Made by a program: the position numbers and the translations under genes | The notes under the pieces: model-generated | Database searches by the model: none | What the model was told of the DNA's origin: nothing | What the model saw: only the letters and a program-made list of their open reading frames with translations | Assembly: GCA_900763965.1 (NCBI GenBank) | Contig: CAAFMG010000025.1 | Coordinates: 1-26,442, forward strand | DNA length: 26,442 nt | Source of the DNA: an uncultured Oscillospiraceae bacterium | GTDB lineage: Bacteria > Bacillota > Clostridia > Oscillospirales > Oscillospiraceae | Direction: 5' to 3' | Part shown: one piece after another, positions 13,245 to 19,502 of the stretch | How the letters are laid out: each line of letters starts with the position of its first letter | Position numbering within the stretch: the first letter of the stretch is position 1

Positions 13245-16079
13245 TTATCCTGCGATGGTGAAATTGACGGCGGCCACGGACTTGTTATCAAAATACAGGC
13301 TCAGGTTGTAGCTGCCCTGCTCGCCGGGAACCTTGGGGATCGTCAGCTCGCAGTTCTGATAGTTGCCGGGGTACCACAGAGACTTCCATTCCTTTGTCTC
13401 GGTGGCAGTGTAGCGGCTGAGTACATTGCCCTGGCTGTCCCGGATGACGTACAGTACAGTGATATCCATTTGAGGCAGGTTGAACCGGTCACCGGATTTC
13501 AGCACCAGAGAAATGCTGTCACCGACCTGGAAGGTATCGGTGTAGACGCTTTCACCTACGGTTTCTGCTGTCCAGTTATCCTCCTCCGGGGTTTTCAGCA
13601 GCTGGGCAGTGACATGCTCAGCAGACATCCCCTGACCCGCATAAACTGCGGGATCAGGGGTGGTGTATTCTCGGCTAGCGCCAAACACAGAGGTGGAGTC
13701 GGCGGCCTGAATCACAAAGTGATAGGTAGAACCGGGAACGGCAGGGGAGATCACGGCACTGGCACCGTCGCACTTGACCACATTCTGATCGTCCCGGTCA
13801 TCCATGGTGTACATCAGCAGCCAGCCGCCCTCAGGGGCGGTGCCGGTGAAGCTCCACTGGACATTCAGCTTGCCGTCCTCGTCGGCATTGGCGGTGAATT
13901 CCGTCACCGTCAGGGGATTGGCGGAGACGCTGATCCGGCTGGTGTGAGTCATGCCCTCAGCGGAGACCTCCACGGTGTAGGACTTGGTGCTGTCGATGTC
14001 GGTGAAAGCGATCTCCGTACCGGAAATGGACAGGGACTCCTCGTGCCCTTCGTCATTGTAGCAGCGGACATTCCAGGTCTGCACATTGGAATCGGCGGGT
14101 GCATCCCAGCGGACGGTCATTACGCCGTCGGCGTAGTCTGCAATGGTCAGGTTCTCCGGCAGGATCAGCCGGGTGGCGGCAAATTCCGTGGTGGTTTCTC
14201 CCAGCACCTGGTCGCTTCCGGCGCTGCTCAGGGTGACGGTGTAGGTTTTGCCCACAGTCAGGCCCCGGACGGTGACGGTATGACCGGTGAATACCTCGGT
14301 GACGTCATGCTCGCCCTCAGCAGAGCAGGTGAGCATCCACTGCTTGGGATCGTTGCCGTCCACGGTGAAGTTCACCAGCATGGAGCCGTCCTCCGGCCCG
14401 GTGATGGCGGACAGGCTGACAACGGTGGGCATAGACTCGGTACTGAAAATCTCGGCAGTCTTGCCGGTCAGCTGGTGGAAGCCGTCTACCGTCAGCTCGA
14501 TCCGATACAGGGAGTCCGGCAGAAGATCGGTAAAGACGGCCTGACCGTTTACCAGGGACTGCTGGATGCTGTTGCCGTAGGCATCGGTACAGGTGACATG
14601 GAGGGTGGAAGGATCCACCTTGGTAGTCACCGTGACCGTCAGTTCATGGGCAGTGCCCGACAGAACCAGATCGTCAATGGTCTGCAAATAGCTGGCCTCG
14701 TAGAACCAGAAGCCGCCGCAGCCAATGAGGGCCAGGATCAGCAGCACGATCAGGGCGGTGATCAGCCCCTTGGCACTGCGCCGCTTTTTCCGCTTGACGG
14801 CAATGGGGGCAGGCTCCGGGGGAAGGTCATCTTCCTCCTCGTCATCGGTGGGAAGATCCGTAAAGGCGATGCTGAAATCCTCGTCATCATCGTCTTCATA
14901 TTCTTCCTCCCCTGCCGGTTCCTCCTCAGGCTCCGGGATCGGGGCGGCTTCCGGCTCCCGGACAACGGGAGCAGAGGGCCGGGGTGCGGGGGCTTCCTGG
15001 GGGACATCCTCCGGGATCTCCTCCTGGGAGTACGCTGGGGCAGCTTCGGGCTGGTCATCCGGCACTTCGTCCGGCAGTTGCAGGGACTCCGTATCCTCTG
15101 CGGCAGGGGCAGTATCCACAGCCGTAGGGGCGGCAGGTGCCTTCTTGGGTTCGTCGGTGCGGATGGGCGTTCCGGTGGGCGGGGTGATGGGGACATTGTT
15201 GACGGTGTTGCGCTGTAGGTAGCCCACCAGTGCCTGACCCATCTGCATCGGATCGGCCCAGCGGTTGGCAGGGTCGGGATCCAGGGCCTTCATAATGATG
15301 GAAGCCATCTCGTAGTCCGCATTGGCGGGGTAGGGGAAGGCATCCTTGGGCTCTGCGGGGGGCTGAGGCAGGATCCCTTCGTTGTAGATCTGATACAGGA
15401 TCATGCCAACGCCATAGGTATCCACCGTTTCGTTGAGAACCTTCCAGTCCTCCCGCACCTCTGCCGGCACATAGGGGCTGCGGTACTGCCCCGGCAGGGA
15501 GGAGTGGGCCAGAGATTCCAGCTTCACAAGACCCAGATCACCGATGCGGAACTGCTTGCCCTTGGCAAGGAACACGTTGCCGGGCTTCAGGGCCACATAC
15601 AGATAGCCTGCCCGGCGGCAGATGGCCAGGGCGGCGCAAAGGTCAAGGCCCAGGTTCACCGCATCCAGATAGGTCACGGGCTTTTTGCGCATATACCGCA
15701 GCAGAGAGCGCCGGTACTGGCTGAGGATGTAGACCTCATATCCCAGATTCCCGTTTTCCATGGGAAGGATCTGGCAACCCTCGAAGGGAAGAAAGCCCTC
15801 CAGCTTGGCAAGATCGTTCAGAGCCGCAACCTCGGCAGCAATGCCGTCGGCCACCTCTTTGAAATAATCCATGGCCTCGGCCGGGTCTTTGTAAGCGCCG
15901 GTCAGCAGCAGTGCGTCCAGCTGCACCTGGGATGCAGGGACGGAAATGATTTTCACAATGTATTTTTCGCCTGTAGTTTCCTTCAAGGCCGGACAGCAGC
16001 GGATGCCGTCGTGGTCGCTCATGGGGTTGCCCATGGTCAGGCCGTCCAGCAAAGGAGAGACAAGTTTTTGCTCAGACAT
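13245..16079 (-). CDS. Membrane receptor with a kinase-like domain (probable pseudokinase) and extracellular FN3-like modules
   Basis: The 944-residue protein has a cytoplasmic Hanks-type kinase fold (about 30-290). Lys K43 (YIVKII), DLG at 181-183 in place of DFG, and D220 of the F-helix are present. The catalytic loop reads YVALKPGN (161-168): the HRD Asp is A163, while K165 and N168 remain. No clear glycine-rich loop is seen. A Pro/acid-rich linker (about 300-425) leads to a basic KRKKRRSAK and one membrane span (about 439-460). Outside lie four roughly 85-residue Ig/FN3-like beta modules (about 463-548, 552-635, 639-720, 723-807) and a C-terminal domain (about 840-944). AGGAGG, 8 nt upstream, sets the start. 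The residue pattern predicts loss of phosphotransfer, so a scaffold or sensor role is more likely; this is inference. Confidence 0.9.
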   Translation of the reverse strand: MSEQKLVSPLLDGLTMGNPMSDHDGIRCCPALKETTGEKYIVKIISVPASQVQLDALLLTGAYKDPAEAMDYFKEVADGIAAEVAALNDLAKLEGFLPFEGCQILPMENGNLGYEVYILSQYRRSLLRYMRKKPVTYLDAVNLGLDLCAALAICRRAGYLYVALKPGNVFLAKGKQFRIGDLGLVKLESLAHSSLPGQYRSPYVPAEVREDWKVLNETVDTYGVGMILYQIYNEGILPQPPAEPKDAFPYPANADYEMASIIMKALDPDPANRWADPMQMGQALVGYLQRNTVNNVPITPPTGTPIRTDEPKKAPAAPTAVDTAPAAEDTESLQLPDEVPDDQPEAAPAYSQEEIPEDVPQEAPAPRPSAPVVREPEAAPIPEPEEEPAGEEEYEDDDDEDFSIAFTDLPTDDEEEDDLPPEPAPIAVKRKKRRSAKGLITALIVLLILALIGCGGFWFYEASYLQTIDDLVLSGTAHELTVTVTTKVDPSTLHVTCTDAYGNSIQQSLVNGQAVFTDLLPDSLYRIELTVDGFHQLTGKTAEIFSTESMPTVVSLSAITGPEDGSMLVNFTVDGNDPKQWMLTCSAEGEHDVTEVFTGHTVTVRGLTVGKTYTVTLSSAGSDQVLGETTTEFAATRLILPENLTIADYADGVMTVRWDAPADSNVQTWNVRCYNDEGHEESLSISGTEIAFTDIDSTKSYTVEVSAEGMTHTSRISVSANPLTVTEFTANADEDGKLNVQWSFTGTAPEGGWLLMYTMDDRDDQNVVKCDGASAVISPAVPGSTYHFVIQAADSTSVFGASREYTTPDPAVYAGQGMSAEHVTAQLLKTPEEDNWTAETVGESVYTDTFQVGDSISLVLKSGDRFNLPQMDITVLYVIRDSQGNVLSRYTATETKEWKSLWYPGNYQNCELTIPKVPGEQGSYNLSLYFDNKSVAAVNFTIAG

Positions 16080-16099
16080 GCATATCGCCTCCTTATTCC

Positions 16100-16128
16100 A
16101 CTATATCATAAAATAAAAAAGCGAAAAA
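16100..16128 (-). promoter_or_regulatory. Possible promoter of the pseudokinase gene
   Basis: On the - strand TATAGT (16105-16100) lies 21 nt before the start codon. A -35 in the AT-rich run upstream (TTTTTC at 17 nt) is poor. This is a weak assignment, made because a divergent promoter is needed here. Confidence 0.4.
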
Positions 16129-16144
16129 AGCAACAGGTTTGTAG

Positions 16145-16173
16145 TTGTTTTATGGGGAAAAGAATGATATAAT
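16145..16173 (+). promoter_or_regulatory. Promoter of the zinc-ribbon/Big2 gene
   Basis: TTGTTT (16145-16150) and TATAAT (16168-16173) are separated by 17 nt. The -10 lies 49 nt before the start codon. It drives transcription divergently from the pseudokinase gene. Confidence 0.8.
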
Positions 16174-16222
16174 ATGTTAATAATTTTTAATTCTTGTAAC
16201 TTTATACAGGAGGCAACCCAAG

Positions 16223-17302
16223 ATGAAGAAAGTATTTTGTGATATTTGCGGAACGGCCTATCCGACCACCTCCGAATGCTGCCCCATTTGCGGCAGTCCC
16301 CGGGAGTATGCCCTGGAAGATCCGTCGGAAAGCACCCAGCCGGAGAGCCCTTCCCAGCGCAAGAGCCGGGAGATTTTCGACTACGATGAGGTCAACGCCC
16401 CCAAGCCTGCCCCCAGAGGTGTGGAATTTGAGGATTTTGACGATGAGGATACGGCCTATGAGGAGGAATCCGGCACCAATGTGGGCCTGGTCATCGTCCT
16501 GGTGGTTCTCATCGCGCTGCTGCTGCTGGCTACCGGCTTCTTCTTTGTGCGCTATATGCTGCCCAATATGTCCGGAAAGAACCCGGAAACCACTGTGCCT
16601 GTCACTGAGAGCGTGGCAACGGAGTCTTCTGAGACCACAGAGCCTACCATTCCCTGCACCAACCTGATGATGGACGGCGGCAAGATGGAGCTGGGCAAGG
16701 ACGGAAAAAAGCTGCTCAATGTTCGCGTTTACCCGGAAAACACCACGGATACCCTGACTTATGTCTCGGAAAATGAGAGCGTTGTCACCGTCAGCGACAG
16801 CGGCACCGTCACCGCCGTGGGCGAGGGCCAGACTGTTATCACCGTCACCTGCGGCAATCAGCAGATCAAGTGCAATGTGACGGTGGACTACACCGTTGGT
16901 GAGGAAGCTGCCACCACCGGAACCGTTCCTCCCATGACCGTTGCCGAGGGCGACGGCCAGACGGAAGCCACGGAAGCCACCCAGGCTCCCAGTGAGGAGA
17001 CCAAAGCCACGGAAGCCACCCAGGCAGCGCAGACAACAGAAGCCACCGAGGCTGCCAAGGAGACTGCCGCCCCGGATGCCGTTCTGAAGATGAAGAAGAG
17101 CGACATCACCCTGAATGTGGGCCTGAGCTGCACCCTAGAGCTGGAAAACAACGTGGATGTTGCCGATGCCAAATGGTTTACCATGGACTCCACCGTGGCC
17201 ATCGTCCATGAGGGCAAGGTCACTGCTCTTGGCCGGGGCATTACCAAGATCTACGCAGAGTACAACGGGCAGAAAACCTACTGCATCGTCCGCTGCAATT
17301 GA
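16223..17302 (+). CDS. Zinc-ribbon, single-span membrane protein with two Big2-like extracellular domains
   Basis: The 359-residue protein starts with a zinc ribbon (CDIC at 6-9, CPIC at 20-23) on the cytoplasmic side, then an acidic linker and one membrane span (about 87-110). Outside there is a Thr/Ser/Glu-rich stalk, a first Big2-like Ig domain (about 152-223), a low-complexity TEATEATQ linker (about 227-285) and a second Big2-like domain (about 288-358) with the typical VTALGRGITKIYAEYNGQ ending. Big2 domains are common in surface and adhesion proteins. AGGAGG at 16208-16213 fixes the start. It is divergent from the pseudokinase receptor, with a similar layout, and may act with it. Function is unknown. 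Confidence 0.87.
   Translation: MKKVFCDICGTAYPTTSECCPICGSPREYALEDPSESTQPESPSQRKSREIFDYDEVNAPKPAPRGVEFEDFDDEDTAYEEESGTNVGLVIVLVVLIALLLLATGFFFVRYMLPNMSGKNPETTVPVTESVATESSETTEPTIPCTNLMMDGGKMELGKDGKKLLNVRVYPENTTDTLTYVSENESVVTVSDSGTVTAVGEGQTVITVTCGNQQIKCNVTVDYTVGEEAATTGTVPPMTVAEGDGQTEATEATQAPSEETKATEATQAAQTTEATEAAKETAAPDAVLKMKKSDITLNVGLSCTLELENNVDVADAKWFTMDSTVAIVHEGKVTALGRGITKIYAEYNGQKTYCIVRCN
16967..17025 (+). repeat. Short direct repeat in the Thr/Glu-rich linker
   Basis: GCCACGGAAGCCACCCAGGC occurs at 16967-16986 and again at 17006-17025, 39 nt apart and in frame. It encodes ATEATQA, so the linker probably grew by small tandem duplication. Confidence 0.85.
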
Positions 17303-17310
17303 TAATTTCG

Positions 17311-17471
17311 GGCAGCACCGCATAATTCAGCAAGAGACAGCAGCGAGAGATTTTGTTCCAAGATAAAGTTTGGAAAACGCAGGAATACTTTGTGTATTTC
17401 AAGTTTTTCAAACTGCAATATTGGGACAAAAGATTCGCTGATGTCCGCAGATGCAATTGTGCGGTGTTGCC
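17311..17471. repeat. 161-nt imperfect palindrome, MITE-like
   Basis: The two ends match as inverted repeats (GGCAGCACCGCATAATT at the left; GGCAACACCGCACAATT on the opposite strand at the right). Similarity continues inward, for example CAGCGA, TTTTGTtCCAA/TTTTGTcCCAA and GTTTGaAAAAC-type blocks, to a centre near 17393 (GAATAC-TTTGT-GTATTTC). It holds no gene. TTC occurs next to both ends (one extra G on the left), a possible 3-bp target duplication. The structure suits a small non-autonomous mobile element or an RNA hairpin; the family is not recognised. Confidence 0.6.
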
Positions 17472-17480
17472 TTCAGGAAA

Positions 17481-17525
17481 TCGGCCGTTCCGAACGATGC
17501 GGAACGGCCGATCCTCTTTATTTTT
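17481..17525 (+). terminator. Terminator-like hairpin after the Big2 gene and MITE-like element
   Basis: A perfect 12-bp stem (TCGGCCGTTCCG, 17481-17492, with 17500-17511) has a 7-nt loop, followed by TCC and the T-rich TCTTTATTTTTATT. The T-run starts a few bases late, so strength is uncertain. It lies between converging genes and overlaps the end of the DUF378 gene. Confidence 0.65.
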
Positions 17526-17727
17526 ATTCATTGTCGGCAAAGGCGTTTCTGCGGAACAGGAATGTGGCAATCCATATTCCGGAAAGCCCTACAATGGTGT
17601 AGATCAGCCGACTGATCACAGAGCCCTGACCGCCAAACAGCCAGGCCACCAGATCCAGCTGAAAAATGCCCACAAGGCCCCAGTTTACACAACCGATCAC
17701 GGACAGGATCAAAGCAAGGGTATCCAT
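17524..17727 (-). CDS. Small membrane protein, DUF378 family
   Basis: The 67-residue protein has two hydrophobic spans. MDTLALILSVIGCVNWGLVG and the following IFQLDLVAWLFGG match the DUF378 pattern (an NWGLVG motif, then a second helix with YTIVGLSGIWIA). Such proteins are widespread in Firmicutes; their function is unknown. AAGGAGG, 7 nt upstream, supports the start at 17727. It is convergent with the Big2 gene and divergent from ispE. No clear promoter of its own was recognised. Confidence 0.87.
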   Translation of the reverse strand: MDTLALILSVIGCVNWGLVGIFQLDLVAWLFGGQGSVISRLIYTIVGLSGIWIATFLFRRNAFADNE

Positions 17728-17820
17728 AATGCTGCCTCCTTTTTCTCTATCTTGGGCAGCACGGGGTGCTGTCCCAGGATAGCGTGCCCATTAGCTGCGT
17801 TTCTATGAATTTTTCGGGGA

Positions 17821-17848
17821 TTGCTTTTTCGGCTGCTTTCGATATAAT
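17821..17848 (+). promoter_or_regulatory. Promoter of ispE
   Basis: TTGCTT (17821-17826) and TATAAT (17843-17848) are spaced by 16 nt. The start of transcription would be near 17855, about 64 nt before the ispE ATG. Confidence 0.75.
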
Positions 17849-17864
17849 GAAAAGACAGGAAAGA

Positions 17865-17890
17865 CGGTACCGCATAATTCAGAAGCGGTG
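17865..17890 (+). repeat. Second copy of the ACCGCATAATTCAG motif in the ispE 5' UTR
   Basis: ACCGCATAATTCAG at 17869-17882 is identical to 17317-17330 at the left end of the MITE-like palindrome. Here it is followed by AAGCGGTGC, so CCGC/GCGG can form a small hairpin in the ispE leader. It may be the remnant of a related element. Confidence 0.5.
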
Positions 17891-17918
17891 CAGCCAAAAG
17901 AAAAAGGAGCGAACTGCC

Positions 17919-18776
17919 ATGGTGACACTACAGGAAAAGGCATACGCCAAGCTGAATCTCACACTGGATATTCTGGGAAAGCGCCCGGACGGCTATCATG
18001 AGCTGGAAAGCGTTATGCAGACCGTTTCCCTATATGATCTGCTGGAAATGGATCTGCACACCGGCAAGGACTGGGTGCTGTGCTGCGACCGGGAGGACAT
18101 TCCCTGCGACAGCAGGAATCTTGCCTGGAAGGCGGCAGAGCTATACTGCCGGACTGCCGGAAAGGATCCGGAAGGAATCACCATCCGGGTGGAAAAGCAC
18201 ATTCCCTCCGGGGCAGGCATGGGCGGCGGCAGTGCCGATGCGGCGGCGGTGCTGCGGATGCTGAACCGCTATTATGGAGAGCCCTTCTCCCGGGAGGAAC
18301 TGGCAGATCTGGGGGCAAAGGTGGGCAGCGATGTGCCCTTCTGCGTGCTGGGTGGAACGGTGATGTGCCGGGGCCGGGGGGAGATCCTGCGCCCACTGGC
18401 ATCCATGCCCAAGTGCGTGATCCTGGGGTGCAAGCCGGAATTCTCCCTGTCCACCCCGGTTTTGTTCCGCAAAATGGACCAGGAGCAGAACCTTGCCCAC
18501 CCGGATAACCGGGCCATGGAGCGGGCCATTGCCGCCGGAGATCTCCAGGCCATTGCCCGGGAAATCAACAATGTCTTTGACCCTGTGGTCAGCCGGGAGT
18601 ATCCCCAGATCAACCATATCAAATCCCTGTGCAGCCGGTTTGGGGCTCTGGCTGCCCAGATGACCGGTTCCGGCTCGGTGGTGTTTGCCATCATGCCGGA
18701 TGAGACTTCTGCCCGGCAGGCTGCCCAGGAGCTGAAACAGACCTATCCCCAGGTTTTTATTGGGGAACCTGTGTAA
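17919..18776 (+). CDS. ispE: 4-(cytidine 5'-diphospho)-2-C-methyl-D-erythritol kinase
   Basis: It phosphorylates CDP-methylerythritol in the MEP (non-mevalonate) isoprenoid pathway. The 285-residue GHMP kinase has the substrate-binding AKLNLTLDILGKRPDGYHE (K11, H27), the ATP loop PSGAGMGGGSADAA (96-109), GSDVPF and the C-terminal TGSGSVVFA. AAGGAG at 17904-17909 sets the ATG at 17919; the open frame begins further upstream but before the likely promoter. A promoter with TATAAT lies about 70 nt ahead. A strong terminator follows immediately and overlaps the start of spoIIR. Confidence 0.96.
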   Translation: MVTLQEKAYAKLNLTLDILGKRPDGYHELESVMQTVSLYDLLEMDLHTGKDWVLCCDREDIPCDSRNLAWKAAELYCRTAGKDPEGITIRVEKHIPSGAGMGGGSADAAAVLRMLNRYYGEPFSREELADLGAKVGSDVPFCVLGGTVMCRGRGEILRPLASMPKCVILGCKPEFSLSTPVLFRKMDQEQNLAHPDNRAMERAIAAGDLQAIAREINNVFDPVVSREYPQINHIKSLCSRFGALAAQMTGSGSVVFAIMPDETSARQAAQELKQTYPQVFIGEPV

Positions 18777-18787
18777 AAACCTGACAA

Positions 18788-18829
18788 ACCGTCCATACTG
18801 AAGGTAATTCGGTATGGACGGTGTTTTTT
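18788..18829 (+). terminator. Terminator of ispE
   Basis: A 15-bp stem (ACCGTCCATACTGAA, 18788-18802, with TTCGGTATGGACGGT, 18808-18822, one T-G pair) has loop GGTAA and is followed by G and six T residues. The spoIIR ATG at 18830 comes directly after the T-run. Confidence 0.92.
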
Positions 18830-19441
18830 ATGAAAAAAATGATTGATCGTGTGGGGATCTGTCTTTTGATCGCTGCCTTTTTCTGGTGCGGGACGCTGAT
18901 TTCCGACCGGCAGCGGCTGAACCGGGAGCTGATCCGGCTGCATATTGTGGCGGCTTCCGACGGGGCGGAGGATCAGGCCCGGAAGCTGCGGGTGCGGGAT
19001 GCGGTGACCCAGAGCCTGCAATCGGATCTGCAAAAGCTGACGGATGCAGAACAGGCCAGGGCATATTTGCAGGAGAAGCTTCCCGATATCCAGCAGGTGG
19101 CATCCCGAACCCTGCAAAGTCTGGGCTGCCAGGACAGCGTTCGGGTGAGCCTTTGCAAGGAAGCCTTTGATACCCGGGTGTACGATACCTTTTCCCTGCC
19201 CTCCGGGGTGTATCAGGCCCTGCGGATCGTCATCGGAGAGGGAAAGGGACACAACTGGTGGTGCGTGGTGTTTCCGGGGCTGTGCGTTCCGGCGGCATCG
19301 GAGGGCTTTGCGGATACGGCAGCGGGAGCCGGGTTCCCGGATGGCCTGAATCAGGCACTTCAAGGGCAGCAGGGGTATGAACTGCGGTTCGGGGTGCTGG
19401 ATGCCCTGGGAAAGCTGGAAAATATTCTCTTTGCCGGGTGA
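18830..19441 (+). CDS. spoIIR: Stage II sporulation protein R
   Basis: SpoIIR is made in the forespore and secreted to the intermembrane space, where it triggers SpoIIGA to process pro-sigma-E in the mother cell. The 203-residue protein has an N-terminal membrane/signal segment (about 8-24), the conserved IRLHIVAASDGAEDQARKLR (35-54) and FSLPSGVYQALRIVIGEGKG leading to GHNWWCVVFPGLC. The start is uncertain: ATG at 18830 is used, but GTG 18821 and ATG 18839 are in frame. No proper ribosome site exists; the only candidate, GGACGG at 18816-18821, lies in the ispE terminator stem. Its presence marks a spore-forming lineage. Confidence 0.93.
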   Translation: MKKMIDRVGICLLIAAFFWCGTLISDRQRLNRELIRLHIVAASDGAEDQARKLRVRDAVTQSLQSDLQKLTDAEQARAYLQEKLPDIQQVASRTLQSLGCQDSVRVSLCKEAFDTRVYDTFSLPSGVYQALRIVIGEGKGHNWWCVVFPGLCVPAASEGFADTAAGAGFPDGLNQALQGQQGYELRFGVLDALGKLENILFAG

Positions 19442-19450
19442 AATGCACCC

Positions 19451-19479
19451 TGTTATTTGGACAGAACCTGTGGTATCAT
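19451..19479 (+). promoter_or_regulatory. Possible promoter of addBA
   Basis: TATCAT (19474-19479) with TGG just upstream forms an extended -10. The -35 (TGTTAT, 17 nt upstream) is weak. It lies 23 nt before the addB start, in the 61-nt gap after spoIIR. Confidence 0.5.
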
Positions 19480-19502
19480 AGGTGCAAAGAAAGGGTGATA
19501 CC

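Noticed and set aside
13197..15218. 673-codon open frame on the + strand
   Set aside because: It lies antisense to the pseudokinase gene, which has recognisable domains and a proper ribosome site. The + strand frame has no matching family and reflects high GC content.
16967..17070. CRISPR-like or mobile repeats
   Set aside because: The repeats are in-frame codons for a TEATEATQ low-complexity linker within a membrane protein.
18740..18829. Sigma-F promoter for spoIIR
   Set aside because: No convincing GYATA and GGNNANANT pair at suitable spacing was found before the start, although forespore expression is expected.
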